From Variovorax sp. WS11 (GTDB lineage Bacteria; Pseudomonadota; Gammaproteobacteria; Burkholderiales; Burkholderiaceae_C), in NCBI RefSeq assembly GCF_010499245.1, contig NZ_JAAGOW010000001.1, positions 1,240,001 to 1,304,000 of the forward strand: a DNA stretch of 64,000 bases, written 5' to 3'. Positions within the stretch are counted from its first letter, which is position 1. Every line of letters begins with the position of its first letter. Positions 1-10,093 of the stretch are shown piece after piece. Made by a program: the position numbers and the translations under genes. Under the pieces are notes generated by a model. That model did not search any database, was not told the origin of the DNA, and saw nothing but the letters and a program-made list of their open reading frames with translations.

Positions 1-1755
1 CAGGCCCTCGATCTCGAGGATGCGGCCCGAGAAGATGTTTTTCTTGCCCTTCTTCTCGACCGTCAGCAGGCCCTGCTTGATGGCGTAGAGCGGGATCGCG
101 TTGACCAGGTCGCGCAGCGTCACGCCGGGCTGCATCTTGCCCTTGAAGCGCACCAGCACGGATTCGGGCATGTCCAGCGGCATCACGCCGGTCGCGGCCG
201 CGAAGGCCACGAGGCCGGAGCCGGCCGGGAAGCTGATGCCGATCGGGAAGCGGGTGTGGCTGTCGCCGCCGGTGCCCACGGTGTCGGGCGTCAGCAGGCG
301 GTTGAGCCAGCTGTGGATCACGCCGTCGCCGGGGCGCAGCGAGACGCCGCCGCGGGTGGCCATGAAGTCCGGCAGCTCGTGGTGCATCTTCACGTCCACC
401 TTCTTGGGGTAGGCGGCCGTGTGGCAGAAGGACTGCATCACCAGGTCGGCGCTGAAGCCCAGGCAGGCCAGGTCCTTGAGCTCGTCGCGCGTCATCGGGC
501 CGGTGGTGTCCTGGCTGCCGACGGAGGTCATCCTGGGCTCGCAGTAGGTGCCGGGGCGAACGCCATGACCCTCCGGCAGGCCGCAGGCGCGGCCGACCAT
601 CTTCTGGGCCAGCGAGAAGCCCTTCTTGGTGTCGACCGGGCTGACCGGCAGGCGGAACAGCGCCGAAGCCGGCAGTCCCAAGGCCTCGCGCGCCTTGGCC
701 GTCAAGCCGCGGCCGATGATCAGCGGAATGCGGCCGCCGGCGCGCACCTCGTCGAACAGCACCTCGCTCTTGACCTTGAACTCGGCGATAACCTTGCCGT
801 CCTTCAGCGCCTTGCCCTCGTAGGGGCGCAGCTCGACCACGTCGCCCATCTCCATCTGGCTCACGTCGAGCTCGATGGGCAGCGCACCGGCGTCTTCCAT
901 CGTGTTGTAGAAGATCGGCGCGATCTTGGTGCCCAGGCAGACGCCGCCGAAGCGCTTGTTGGGGATGAACGGGATGTCCTGGCCGGTGAACCAGAGCACC
1001 GAATTGGTGGCGCTCTTGCGCGACGAACCGGTGCCGACCACGTCGCCCACGTAGGCGACCAGGTGGCCCTTCTCCTTCAGCGACTCGATGAACTTGACCG
1101 GGCCGCGCTTGCCGTCTTCTTCGGGCGTGATGCCGGGACGCGCGTTCTTCAGCATCGCCAGCGCGTGCATCGGGATGTCGGGGCGCGTGGTGGCGTCGGG
1201 CGCGGGCGAGAGGTCGTCGGTGTTGGTCTCGCCGCTCACCTTGAGCACCGTGATGGTGAGGCTCTGCGGCACTTCGGGCCGGCTGGTGAACCACTCGGCA
1301 TCGGCCCAGCTCTGCAGCACGGCCTTGGCATTGGCATTGCCCGTGTCGGCCTTTTCCTTGACGTCGTGGAACTGATCGAACATCAGGAGGGTTTTCTTCA
1401 GACCCTCGGCCGCGACGCCGCCCACCTCGGCATCGTCGAGCAGGTCGATCAGCGGGCTGATGTTGTAGCCGCCCAGCATGGTGCCCAGCAGCTCGGTGGC
1501 GTGGGCACGCGAGAGGAGCAGGCTCTTCTCGGTGCCGTGTGCCACCGCTGCCAGGTAGCTCGCCTTGACCTTGGCCGCGTCGTCCACGCCGGCCGGCACG
1601 CGGTGCGCGAGCAGGTTCAGCAGGAACTCGCCGTCCTTGGCGGTGGCGCTCTTCATCAGTTCGATGACTTCGCTGGTCTGCTTGGCCGACAAGGGCAGCG
1701 GCGGGATGCCGAGCGCGGCGCGCTCGGCGACATGGTCAACGTAGGCTTGCAACAT
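1..1755 (-). CDS. acnB: Aconitate hydratase B, N-terminal 585 residues (runs off left edge)
   Basis: TCA-cycle enzyme that interconverts citrate and isocitrate through cis-aconitate, in the cytosol; many AcnB proteins also bind mRNA when they lose their Fe-S cluster. Reading leftwards from the ATG at 1755 gives an unbroken frame of 585 codons, about two thirds of the roughly 865-residue family length. The order is the AcnB one: an alpha-helical HEAT-like domain (about 1-155), then the swivel domain (about 170-370) with GTGSSRKS near 241-248, then the start of the catalytic alpha/beta/alpha part. The cluster-ligating cysteines lie beyond the edge. A purine-rich AGAAGAG precedes the start. The gene follows the exported-protein gene by 65 nt and is probably in the mdh-tam-citE transcription unit. 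Confidence 0.95.
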   Translation of the reverse strand, partial: MLQAYVDHVAERAALGIPPLPLSAKQTSEVIELMKSATAKDGEFLLNLLAHRVPAGVDDAAKVKASYLAAVAHGTEKSLLLSRAHATELLGTMLGGYNISPLIDLLDDAEVGGVAAEGLKKTLLMFDQFHDVKEKADTGNANAKAVLQSWADAEWFTSRPEVPQSLTITVLKVSGETNTDDLSPAPDATTRPDIPMHALAMLKNARPGITPEEDGKRGPVKFIESLKEKGHLVAYVGDVVGTGSSRKSATNSVLWFTGQDIPFIPNKRFGGVCLGTKIAPIFYNTMEDAGALPIELDVSQMEMGDVVELRPYEGKALKDGKVIAEFKVKSEVLFDEVRAGGRIPLIIGRGLTAKAREALGLPASALFRLPVSPVDTKKGFSLAQKMVGRACGLPEGHGVRPGTYCEPRMTSVGSQDTTGPMTRDELKDLACLGFSADLVMQSFCHTAAYPKKVDVKMHHELPDFMATRGGVSLRPGDGVIHSWLNRLLTPDTVGTGGDSHTRFPIGISFPAGSGLVAFAAATGVMPLDMPESVLVRFKGKMQPGVTLRDLVNAIPLYAIKQGLLTVEKKGKKNIFSGRILEIEGL

Positions 1756-1820
1756 TTTTCTCTTCTCCGAGATCGGGAACCGTGGCGGCCAAGCAAAAGG
1801 CGGGCCGCCTGCGCCTTGAA

Positions 1821-2381
1821 TTACTTCTTGGGAGCGTCCGCGCCCTCGAACAGGCTCTTGGGCGGGTTCTTCTTCATGTCCTCTGCCATCACCGCTTGCT
1901 CGGTCGCCTGGCATTCATCGGCCAGGCGCAGGCCCTGCTTCTGGCTCATCAGCATGGACTTGTTGCCCAGCTGCAGCCACATGGCCTCGGCCTTGGGGTC
2001 CTCCAGGCGGATCGCGCCGGTGCGGCTGTTGACGGGGTGCATGAAGTACTTGGTGCTGCCGTGCGTCAGGACGAAGAAGCCGGGCTTCTTCTGGCTGGCC
2101 TCGATCGCCACGCTGGCGCCGAGCTCGCACTTGATGGTGCCGGTGAGCACGCGCTTGGAAACCTCCAGGTCTTCGGGCGAGAGAACGACGTCGGACTCTT
2201 CGCTGATCGGCTTGGCTTCCTCGATCTTCTTGATGACGCGCTTGGGCACCACCTTCTGCGTCGCCTTCTTGGCGGTGTTCGCGGCGCGCTCCTTGAGCGG
2301 CGGCTTGGCCGCGGAATCCTGGGCCAGTGCCGACAGCGGCAGTGCGAGCGCGACAGCGGCGATCAGGGCAATCTTCTTCAT
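1821..2381 (-). CDS. Exported protein of unknown function, 186 aa
   Basis: I do not recognise this gene with certainty. The ATG at 2381, preceded by AAGGAACAG, starts a clear Sec signal peptide (MKK, hydrophobic core, cleavage about ALA-QD at residues 20-21). A Lys/Ala-rich stretch to about residue 60 follows, then a compact domain holding only two cysteines, in TIKCELG and ADECQ. The pattern of short beta-rich segments ending in a cysteine is loosely like MliC/PliC lysozyme inhibitors, but that is a weak guess. A longer upstream reading to 2543 is basic, has no ribosome site and overlaps citE, so I rejected it. The gene sits 37 nt after citE and 65 nt before acnB, both same strand, so it is probably cotranscribed with TCA enzymes. 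Confidence 0.8.
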   Translation of the reverse strand: MKKIALIAAVALALPLSALAQDSAAKPPLKERAANTAKKATQKVVPKRVIKKIEEAKPISEESDVVLSPEDLEVSKRVLTGTIKCELGASVAIEASQKKPGFFVLTHGSTKYFMHPVNSRTGAIRLEDPKAEAMWLQLGNKSMLMSQKQGLRLADECQATEQAVMAEDMKKNPPKSLFEGADAPKK

Positions 2382-2418
2382 GGGTGTCTGTTCCTTTGAC
2401 GAGGTGTGTGTGTGGTTT

Positions 2419-3417
2419 TCAGGATGACGCCGCCGCAAACCATGCTTGCGCCTCCGGCGGCAGCGCACGGCCGGTGGCGTGCGCCCGCGAAAGTACCTGC
2501 CAGAAATGACGGTAGCTCGCGCGGTCGTGCAATGTGCCATCAAAACTGACCGGCGCCCAATTGGCAGCGGCCGCGGACGCTATGATTTTTGTAGCCATTT
2601 GAATCTGCCGCTCGTCGGGCGCGAAGGCCTCGAGGATGGGGCGGATCTGGTTCGGATGGATGCTCCACATGCGCGTGTAACCAAATTCGCCGGCCGCCTT
2701 CTTCGCGGCGGCGCGCATCGCATCGACGTCGTTGAACTCGGTCACCACGCAGTGCGAGGGCACCTTGCCGTGCGCGTGCGCGGCCGAGGCGATCTCCAGC
2801 TTGGCGCGCACCACCAGCGGATGGGTGAACTGGCCCGCGGCGCCCATGCCCTCGGCGGGGATCGCGCCGCCATGGGCCGAGACGAAGTCCATCAGGCCGA
2901 AGCTCAGCGACTGCACGCGCGGATTGGAGGCGATCTCGAAGGCGTTGTGAACGGCGAAGGGCGACTCGATCAGCACATGCAGCGGCAGGGCCTCGGCACC
3001 AGCGGCATTGAGCGCCTGGACTGCCTCGCGCACGTCCTCGGCCGACTCGACCTTGGGCACCATCAGATGGCTCAGGCGATGGCCGGCGCGCCCCGCGATG
3101 GTGACCACGTCGCCGGCGAAGGCCGGATGGTCGACCGGGTGCACCCGCACGCCCACGCGCATGCCGGGGGCGGCAGCCAGGGCGAGCTCTGTCACCAGGG
3201 CTGCATGCTCGGCCTCGCCGCCCACGGGGGCGCCGTCCTCGCAATCGAGGGTGACGTCGAACACGCAGGCACCGAACTCCTGGGCCATCTCGGCCTGCAG
3301 CGCGAGGCTCTTGCGCATGCGCACCTCGACGCCGCTGTAGTGGTCGCAGACCGGCAGCACCACGGCCCCGGCCTGCGCACCGAGCAGGACTTCCTGCGGA
3401 TGGACGGATTCAGTCAT
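2419..3417 (-). CDS. CitE-like / HpcH-HpaI family CoA-ester lyase, 332 aa
   Basis: A TIM-barrel lyase of the citrate lyase beta-subunit/malyl-CoA lyase superfamily. Members cleave or condense short acyl-CoA esters (malyl-CoA, citramalyl-CoA, citryl-CoA) with Mg2+. The acidic metal/substrate motif DCEDGAP lies at residues 59-64, RVHPVDHP follows near 95, and an ESPFAVHNAFEI strand carries the conserved Glu. CitD and CitF partners are absent, so it is not part of a classical citrate lyase; a stand-alone malyl- or citramalyl-CoA lyase is likelier. The ATG at 3417 is preceded by GGAGGCGAAGG. An in-frame ATG at 3477 would overlap the tam stop by 4 nt but has no ribosome site. The substrate cannot be told from sequence alone. 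Confidence 0.85.
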   Translation of the reverse strand: MTESVHPQEVLLGAQAGAVVLPVCDHYSGVEVRMRKSLALQAEMAQEFGACVFDVTLDCEDGAPVGGEAEHAALVTELALAAAPGMRVGVRVHPVDHPAFAGDVVTIAGRAGHRLSHLMVPKVESAEDVREAVQALNAAGAEALPLHVLIESPFAVHNAFEIASNPRVQSLSFGLMDFVSAHGGAIPAEGMGAAGQFTHPLVVRAKLEIASAAHAHGKVPSHCVVTEFNDVDAMRAAAKKAAGEFGYTRMWSIHPNQIRPILEAFAPDERQIQMATKIIASAAAANWAPVSFDGTLHDRASYRHFWQVLSRAHATGRALPPEAQAWFAAASS

Positions 3418-3473
3418 TGGAACACCTTCGCCTCCGGCTGCGGTGCGAGCGCCTTCGGGCGGCCGGGCGGCGC

Positions 3474-4250
3474 TCATGGCTTGCGCTGCGCGACGATGAA
3501 CATGCGCGGGAAGGCCAGCAGCCGCTTGCCATCCGTGCGCACGGGATAGGCGCCATCGACGCGCCGTTCGTATTCGGCCAGGTAGCTCGCCTGCAATTCA
3601 GGCGTCAGCCGGTCGACGAAGGGCTTGAGCCCGGTGCCACGCACCCATTCGACGATGGCGGCGGCCGAAGCCATGGGGTGCTGGTAGGCGGTGCGCCAGA
3701 CGTCGACCTGCGCTGCCTCGGCGGCCAGCAGGTCGTAATAGCCGGCCAGCGGCAGCAGCATGGTGCGCAGCCGGTCGGCATTGCCGATGGGCTCGGCCCA
3801 CGGCGCCTCGGCCGCGACTTCGCGCATCAGCCGGTGCGTGGGCTCCTCGCGGTTGTCGGGCATCTGGATGGCGAGCACCCCGCCCGGGGCGAGGGCAGCG
3901 AACAGGTGCGGGATCAGCGTCTCGTGATCAGGCACCCATTGCAGCGAGGCATTGGCGTAGATGAGGTCCGGCGGCGACGCGGGCTGCCAGCTCGCGATGT
4001 CGCTGAACTCGAAGCGTGCCGCCGGCAGGCGCTCGCGCGCGCTCTTGAGCATCGCTTCGGAGTTGTCGGTGCCGATCACCTCGGCACCGGGGAATCGCTG
4101 CACCAGCAGCTCGGTGGAATTGCCGGGCCCGCAGCCCAGGTCGACCGCGCAGGTCGCCGCAGGCAGCGGAACCCGCGCCAGGTGTTCCTGCGCGGGGCGC
4201 GTGCGCTCGTCCTCGTAGCGACGGTAGAGCGCGGGGTTCCAGTCGAGCAT
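3474..4250 (-). CDS. tam: Trans-aconitate 2-methyltransferase, 258 aa
   Basis: SAM-dependent enzyme that methyl-esterifies trans-aconitate, a dead-end isomer of cis-aconitate that inhibits aconitase. The Tam N-terminus MLDWNPALYRRYEDER is present, SAM motif I (VDLGCGPGNST) is at residues 36-46, the acidic TDNSEAML loop follows, and the LIYANASLQWVPDH segment is typical of Tam. Length matches the family (about 255). It sits 21 nt after mdh and just ahead of the CitE-like gene and acnB, which fits protection of aconitase in the same transcription unit. No sequence problem is seen. Confidence 0.93.
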   Translation of the reverse strand: MLDWNPALYRRYEDERTRPAQEHLARVPLPAATCAVDLGCGPGNSTELLVQRFPGAEVIGTDNSEAMLKSARERLPAARFEFSDIASWQPASPPDLIYANASLQWVPDHETLIPHLFAALAPGGVLAIQMPDNREEPTHRLMREVAAEAPWAEPIGNADRLRTMLLPLAGYYDLLAAEAAQVDVWRTAYQHPMASAAAIVEWVRGTGLKPFVDRLTPELQASYLAEYERRVDGAYPVRTDGKRLLAFPRMFIVAQRKP

Positions 4251-4271
4251 GCCGGTGACTGACGGGTGAAC

Positions 4272-5258
<987 letters not shown>

Positions 5259-5394
5259 GGGAAAACTCCAGGAAAGGTAAAACGGTGCGCGGTCGCGGTT
5301 GCGGCCGCGGAGGTCGGGCCGGGCGATGCGCCCGGTCGCATAGGCCGGCTCGGATTTTATGCCGATTTGCGCTTTCGATGGCGCCAGTCTTGTG

Positions 5395-5406
5395 TCTTAT
5401 ATAAGA
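5395..5406. promoter_or_regulatory. Perfect 12-bp palindrome, candidate GntR operator
   Basis: TCTTATATAAGA is fully self-complementary and A+T rich in a G+C-rich setting. It lies between divergent mdh and the GntR/UTRA gene, 42 nt before the regulator's ATG. GntR-HutC proteins commonly bind palindromes of about this size near their own gene, so this is a good operator candidate. Binding is inferred, not shown. Confidence 0.5.
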
Positions 5407-5410
5407 TGTC

Positions 5411-5443
5411 GGCCGGAACGCGCCGCGATGGCGCGTTCCGGCC
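5411..5443. repeat. 14-bp perfect inverted repeat with 5-nt spacer
   Basis: GGCCGGAACGCGCC (5411-5424), GCGAT, then GGCGCGTTCCGGCC (5430-5443) are exact reverse complements and end 4 nt before the GntR ATG at 5448. As RNA this would be a very stable hairpin covering the ribosome-binding region; as DNA it could be a second operator. No U-run follows, so a normal terminator is unlikely. Confidence 0.6.
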
Positions 5444-5447
5444 TGCC

Positions 5448-6209
5448 ATGACCACCACCATCACCGCTCTTGCCGAGCCGGCGACGCCCTCGTTCAGCCC
5501 GCTCTACCAGCAGATCAAGTCCTTGATCCTGCAGAGCCTGCACGCCGGCGAATGGAAGCCGGGCGAGCCAATCCCGAGCGAGATCGAGCTGGCCGCACGC
5601 TTTCGCGTGAGCCAGGGCACGGTGCGCAAGGCGATCGACGAGCTGGCGGCCGAGAACCTGGTGGTGCGCCGCCAGGGCAAGGGCACCTTCGTCGCCACCC
5701 ATGCCGAGCAGCATGTGCAGTACCGCTTCCTGAAGCTGGTGCCCGACAGTGGCGACGTCGACAGCGAGGGGCCGGCCGAGCGCGAGATCGTCGACTGCAA
5801 GCGGCTGCGCGCCAGCGCCGACATCGCGCGCCTGCTCGCGCTGCGCACCGGCGACGCGGTGCTGCAGGTGCGGCGCGTGCTCGCCTACCGCGGCACGCCC
5901 ACCATCCTGGAAGACCTCTGGCTGCCCGGCGCGCCCTTCAAGGGCCTGACGGCCGAGCGCCTGAACGCCTGGCACGGCCCGATGTACGCCATGTTCGAGA
6001 CCGAGTTCGGCGTGCGTATGGTGCGCGCCGAAGAAAAGATCCGCGCCGTGCTGCCGGACGAAGCGCAGGCGGCACTTCTGGCGGTGACGACCGCCACCCC
6101 CTTGCTGAGCGTGGAGCGCGTCGCTCACACCTACCACGACACCCCCATGGAGCTGCGCCGCGGTCTCTACCGCACCGACACACACCACTACCGCAATGAG
6201 CTCGGCTGA
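5448..6209 (+). CDS. GntR-family transcriptional regulator with UTRA domain (HutC subfamily), 253 aa
   Basis: DNA-binding repressor or activator with a small-molecule effector domain. The winged helix is at about residues 17-83 (IPSEIELAARFRVSQGTVRK with the wing RRQGKGTFV); the UTRA ligand-binding fold covers about 95-245. The ATG at 5448 is chosen because the protein family begins just before FSPLYQQIKSLI, and sequence further upstream is mdh shadow. It lies between divergent mdh and the sdh-gltA operon, so it probably controls TCA-cycle genes in response to a metabolite; the effector is unknown. A stable inverted repeat sits directly on its translation start. Confidence 0.9.
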   Translation: MTTTITALAEPATPSFSPLYQQIKSLILQSLHAGEWKPGEPIPSEIELAARFRVSQGTVRKAIDELAAENLVVRRQGKGTFVATHAEQHVQYRFLKLVPDSGDVDSEGPAEREIVDCKRLRASADIARLLALRTGDAVLQVRRVLAYRGTPTILEDLWLPGAPFKGLTAERLNAWHGPMYAMFETEFGVRMVRAEEKIRAVLPDEAQAALLAVTTATPLLSVERVAHTYHDTPMELRRGLYRTDTHHYRNELG

Positions 6210-6280
6210 GCTCGCCGGCGCCGCAGCCCATCGCGGCCGATCGAGGCCGCATCTCGATAGCATCCGAGCGCAACACTGCG

Positions 6281-6325
6281 TTGACATTTCGGCGTAAGCG
6301 GCCCGATGGTGCGTTGCAATAGAAT
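6281..6325 (+). promoter_or_regulatory. Possible promoter elements ahead of sdhC
   Basis: A perfect -35 hexamer TTGACA is at 6281-6286, and a -10-like TAGAAT is at 6320-6325, 63 nt before the sdhC ATG. The two are too far apart (33 nt) to act as one sigma-70 promoter, so each would need a poorer partner. The sdh-gltA operon should have a promoter in this 178-nt gap; the exact one is uncertain. Confidence 0.3.
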
Positions 6326-6387
6326 TTTGCGTTGTTTGCATTTCCGCCAAAGAACAAGCCGCCCCTCTAATAATTCTGAAAGCCCCC

Positions 6388-6834
6388 ATGACAGAGCTGG
6401 CCACACCCCCCCGACCACAGCGGCGCGAGTTCCGCAACATCAACGCCTTCACCGATCTGACCACCTACCGGCTCCCGCCGGCCGGCCTCGTGTCGATCCT
6501 GCACCGCGTGAGCGGCGCGCTGATGTTCCTGCTGATGCCCTTCGTGATCTGGATGTTCGACACCTCCGTGTCCTCCGAGTACTCCTATGCCCGCTTCAAG
6601 GCCGCCTTCAACAGCGGCCTTGGTTTCGTTCCGGGCTGGTTTCTCAAGCTGGTGGCGCTGGCGCTGATCTGGGCCTACCTGCACCACTTCATCGCCGGCC
6701 TGCGCCATCTCTGGATGGACGTGAGCCACGCCGCGGTGAGCAAGGAATTCGGCCACAGCTCGGCCATCGCCACGCTGGCCATCAGCATCCTGCTGACGGT
6801 TGTGCTGGGCGCCAAGCTGTTCGGCGCGTACTGA
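6388..6834 (+). CDS. sdhC: Succinate dehydrogenase cytochrome b556 subunit, 148 aa
   Basis: Membrane anchor of complex II that helps bind haem b and ubiquinone. The signature SILHRVSG is at residues 36-43 and the haem-ligand motif HFIAGLRHLWMD starts at H100. Three hydrophobic helices are visible (about 33-57, 84-106, 124-146). The N-terminus before helix 1 (RPQRREFRNINAF) is cytoplasmic and typical of beta-proteobacteria. First gene of sdhCDAB-sdhE-gltA, 13 nt before sdhD. Confidence 0.95.
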   Translation: MTELATPPRPQRREFRNINAFTDLTTYRLPPAGLVSILHRVSGALMFLLMPFVIWMFDTSVSSEYSYARFKAAFNSGLGFVPGWFLKLVALALIWAYLHHFIAGLRHLWMDVSHAAVSKEFGHSSAIATLAISILLTVVLGAKLFGAY

Positions 6835-6847
6835 GAAGGAGCACGAG

Positions 6848-7213
6848 ATGTCTGTGAACTACGGCTCCAAGCGCATCGTCGTCGGCGCGCACTACGGTCT
6901 GCGCGACTGGCTCAGCCAGCGCATTACCGGCGCCCTGATGGCGCTCTTCACCATCATCCTGCTGGCACAGCTGCTCTTCACGCGCGGGCCGATCGGCTAT
7001 GACGTGTGGGCCGGCATCTTCGCCTCGCAGTGGATGAAGGTGCTCACCTTCGTGGTGATCGCCTCGCTGCTCTATCACGTGTGGGTCGGCATGCGCGACA
7101 TCTGGATGGACTACGTCCAGCCGGTCGGCATTCGTCTCGTTTTGCAGGTTTTCACGATCGTCTGGCTTGTGGCGTGCGCGGGTTGGGCCATTCAAGTGCT
7201 CTGGAGAGTCTGA
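6848..7213 (+). CDS. sdhD: Succinate dehydrogenase hydrophobic membrane anchor, 121 aa
   Basis: Second membrane anchor of complex II. SQRITGALMALF near 23-34 opens helix 1, and HVWVGMRDIWMDYV supplies the likely haem ligand H77 and the quinone-site Asp-Tyr pair at 88-89. Three transmembrane helices are predicted by eye. The ATG at 6848 has GAAGGAGCACGAG upstream, an excellent ribosome site that rejects the longer upstream reading. It ends 5 nt before sdhA. Confidence 0.95.
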   Translation: MSVNYGSKRIVVGAHYGLRDWLSQRITGALMALFTIILLAQLLFTRGPIGYDVWAGIFASQWMKVLTFVVIASLLYHVWVGMRDIWMDYVQPVGIRLVLQVFTIVWLVACAGWAIQVLWRV

Positions 7214-7218
7214 CCGCC

Positions 7219-9027
7219 ATGTCCTATACCAAAGAACAAATCACGAAGCGCAAGTTCGACGTCGTCATCGTCGGCGCCGGCGGCTCCGGCATGCGCGCTT
7301 CGCTGCAGCTGGCGCGCGCGGGGCTCAACGTGGCCGTGCTGTCGAAGGTCTTCCCGACCCGCTCGCACACCGTGGCGGCGCAGGGCGGCGTGGGCGCCTC
7401 GCTCGGCAACATGAGCGAGGACAACTGGCACTTCCACTTCTACGACACGATCAAGGGCTCCGACTGGCTCGGCGACCAGGACGCGATCGAGTTCATGTGC
7501 CGCGAGGCCCCGAAGGTGGTCTACGAGCTCGAGCACTTCGGCATGCCCTTCGACCGCAACCCGGACGGCACCATCTACCAGCGCCCCTTCGGCGGCCACA
7601 CGGCCAACTACGGCGAGAAGCCGGTGCAGCGTGCCTGCGCCGCGGCCGACCGCACCGGCCATGCGATGCTGCACACGCTCTACCAGAAGAACGTGGAAGC
7701 GCGCACGCAGTTCTTCGTCGAGTGGATGGCGCTCGACCTGATCCGCGACGCCGAGGGCGACGTGGTCGGCGTGACCGCGCTCGAGATGGAAACCGGCGAC
7801 CTGCACATCCTGCAGGCCAAGACCGTGCTGCTGGCCACCGGCGGCGCGGGCCGCATCTTCGGCGCCTCGACCAATGCCTTCATCAACACCGGCGACGGCC
7901 TGGGCATGGCGGCGCGCTCGGGCATCCCGCTGCAGGACATGGAGTTCTGGCAGTTCCACCCGACCGGCGTGGCCGGTGCCGGCGTGCTGCTGACCGAAGG
8001 CTGCCGCGGCGAGGGCGCAATCCTGATCAACAGCAACGGCGAGCGCTTCATGGAGCGCTACGCGCCGACGCTGAAGGACCTGGCGCCGCGCGACTTCGTC
8101 TCGCGCTCGATGGACCAGGAGATCAAGGAAGGCCGCGGCTGCGGCCCGAACAAGGACTACGTGCTGCTCAAGATGGACCATCTGGGCGCAGAAACCATCC
8201 ACAAGCGCCTGCCTTCGGTGTACGAGATCGGCGTCAACTTCGCCAACGTCGACATCACCAAGGAGCCGATCCCGGTGGTGCCCACCATCCACTACCAGAT
8301 GGGCGGCATTCCCACCAACATCAACGGCCAGGTCGTGGTGCAGAAGGGCGAGGACAACAGTGCCGTGATCAACGGCCTCTATGCAGTTGGCGAATGCTCC
8401 TGCGTGAGCGTGCACGGCGCGAACCGCCTGGGCACCAATTCGCTGCTCGATCTGCTGGTGTTCGGCCGCGCGGCCGGCAACCACATCGTCGAGTTCAACG
8501 ACAAGAACCGCGAGCACAAGGCGCTGCCGGCCGACGCTGCCGACCGCACGCTCGAGCGCCTGAACCAGCTCGAGGCCTCGACCTCCGGCGAGTACGCGCA
8601 GGACGTGGCGGGCGAGATTCGCTCGACGATGCAGAAGCACGCCGCCGTGTTCCGCACCCAGGCCTCGATGGACGAGGGCGTGGTCAAGATCGCTGCGGTG
8701 CGCGCGCGCGTCGCCAACGTCACGCTCAAGGACAAGTCGCGCGTCTTCAACACCGCGCGTATCGAGGCGCTGGAGGTCGACAACCTGATCGAGGTGGCGC
8801 AGGCCACGATGGTCTCGGCCGCCGCGCGCAAGGAATGCCGCGGCGCCCACACGGTCGAGGACTACGAGCGCCCGGCCGACGATCCCGTAGCGCCGCTGGG
8901 CCGCGACGATGCGAACTGGATGAAGCACACGCTCTGGTACAGCGAGGACAACCGCCTGTCGTACAAGCCCGTCAAGCTGAAGCCGCTGACGGTCGATTCG
9001 GTCCCGCCCAAGGTCCGCACGTTCTAA
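7219..9027 (+). CDS. sdhA: Succinate dehydrogenase flavoprotein subunit, 602 aa
   Basis: Catalytic subunit of complex II; oxidises succinate to fumarate on the cytoplasmic face. The FAD-binding VIVGAGGSGMRAS is at residues 17-29, and the covalent-FAD histidine is H50 in TRSHTVAAQGG. The substrate loop HPTGVAGAGVLLTEGCRGEG and the capping-domain Arg cluster follow, with GECSCVSVHGANRLG as the C-terminal FAD motif. The length (about 590-600) is standard. Flavinylation would be helped by the SdhE encoded three genes on. Confidence 0.97.
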   Translation: MSYTKEQITKRKFDVVIVGAGGSGMRASLQLARAGLNVAVLSKVFPTRSHTVAAQGGVGASLGNMSEDNWHFHFYDTIKGSDWLGDQDAIEFMCREAPKVVYELEHFGMPFDRNPDGTIYQRPFGGHTANYGEKPVQRACAAADRTGHAMLHTLYQKNVEARTQFFVEWMALDLIRDAEGDVVGVTALEMETGDLHILQAKTVLLATGGAGRIFGASTNAFINTGDGLGMAARSGIPLQDMEFWQFHPTGVAGAGVLLTEGCRGEGAILINSNGERFMERYAPTLKDLAPRDFVSRSMDQEIKEGRGCGPNKDYVLLKMDHLGAETIHKRLPSVYEIGVNFANVDITKEPIPVVPTIHYQMGGIPTNINGQVVVQKGEDNSAVINGLYAVGECSCVSVHGANRLGTNSLLDLLVFGRAAGNHIVEFNDKNREHKALPADAADRTLERLNQLEASTSGEYAQDVAGEIRSTMQKHAAVFRTQASMDEGVVKIAAVRARVANVTLKDKSRVFNTARIEALEVDNLIEVAQATMVSAAARKECRGAHTVEDYERPADDPVAPLGRDDANWMKHTLWYSEDNRLSYKPVKLKPLTVDSVPPKVRTF

Positions 9028-9050
9028 GAACACACCACAAGGTTTTCACG

Positions 9051-9752
9051 ATGAAGCGCACATTCCAGATCTACCGCTACGACCCGGACAAGGACGCCAA
9101 GCCCTACATGCAAACGGTGGAGGTCGAGCTCGACGGCCACGAGCGCATGCTGCTCGATGCCCTGATGAAGCTCAAGGCGCAGGACCCGTCGCTGTCCTTT
9201 CGCCGCTCCTGCCGCGAAGGCGTCTGCGGCTCGGACGCGATGAACATCAACGGCAAGAACGGCCTGGCCTGCCTGACCAACATGAACACGCTCAAGGGCA
9301 CGGTGGTGTTGAAGCCCCTGCCCGGCCTGCCGGTGATCCGCGACCTGATCGTGGACATGACGCAGTTCTTCAAGCAGTACAACTCGATCAAGCCCTATCT
9401 GCAGAACGACACGGTGCCGCCCGAGAAGGAGCGCCTGCAGTCGCCCGAGGAGCGCGACGAGCTCAACGGCCTGTACGAGTGCATCCTGTGCGCGAGCTGC
9501 TCGACCAGCTGCCCGAGCTTCTGGTGGAACCCCGACAAGTTCGTCGGCCCGGCCGGCCTGCTGCAGGCCTACCGCTTCATCGCCGACAGCCGCGATGAAG
9601 CGACGGCCGAGCGCCTGGACAACCTGGAAGACCCGTACCGCCTGTTTCGCTGCCACACGATCATGAACTGCGTGGACGTGTGCCCGAAGAGCCTGAACCC
9701 GACCAAGGCCATCGGCAAGATCAAGGAACTGATGGTGCGTCGCGCCATCTAG
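9051..9752 (+). CDS. sdhB: Succinate dehydrogenase iron-sulfur subunit, 233 aa
   Basis: Electron-transfer subunit of complex II with three Fe-S centres. The [2Fe-2S] ligands are C54, C59, D62 (aspartate, as in E. coli) and C74; the [4Fe-4S]/[3Fe-4S] ligands lie in CILCASCSTSCPS and CHTIMNCVDVCPK. The ATG at 9051 follows the sdhA stop by 23 nt. Length and motif spacing are canonical. Confidence 0.97.
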   Translation: MKRTFQIYRYDPDKDAKPYMQTVEVELDGHERMLLDALMKLKAQDPSLSFRRSCREGVCGSDAMNINGKNGLACLTNMNTLKGTVVLKPLPGLPVIRDLIVDMTQFFKQYNSIKPYLQNDTVPPEKERLQSPEERDELNGLYECILCASCSTSCPSFWWNPDKFVGPAGLLQAYRFIADSRDEATAERLDNLEDPYRLFRCHTIMNCVDVCPKSLNPTKAIGKIKELMVRRAI

Positions 9753-9767
9753 CCAACGGGTGACCCC

Positions 9768-10070
9768 ATGCAATCCGCCGCCGACCTCGCCCAGCCGATC
9801 AGCGAACGCGCGCTGAGCAAGCTCAAGTGGCGCTGCCGGCGCGGCTTGCTCGAAAACGACCTGTTCATCGCCCGCTTCTTCGAGCTGCATGAGCAAGGTC
9901 TGACCTGCGGGCAGGCGCAGGCACTGGAGACATTGATGGACCTGTCGGACAACGATCTGCTCGACCTCTTGCTTCGAAGGAAGGAGCCCGAGCCCGGTTG
10001 GGCCGGCGCCGAAGTGATTGAGCTGTTGCAGCTGATGCGCACCGAGGGCGCGCAATCCCTCTCTTCCTGA
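9768..10070 (+). CDS. sdhE: FAD assembly factor SdhE, 100 aa
   Basis: Small cytosolic protein that promotes covalent attachment of FAD to SdhA. The defining RGxxE motif is RGLLE at residues 25-29, within [12 protein letters not shown], and the helical core ([23 protein letters not shown]) matches the five-helix family; about 100 residues is normal. Placed 15 nt after sdhB and just before gltA, a common beta-proteobacterial order. Confidence 0.93.
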   Translation: MQSAADLAQPISERALSKLKWRCRRGLLENDLFIARFFELHEQGLTCGQAQALETLMDLSDNDLLDLLLRRKEPEPGWAGAEVIELLQLMRTEGAQSLSS

Positions 10071-10093
10071 TTTATTTTTTGAAAGACCTCGCA

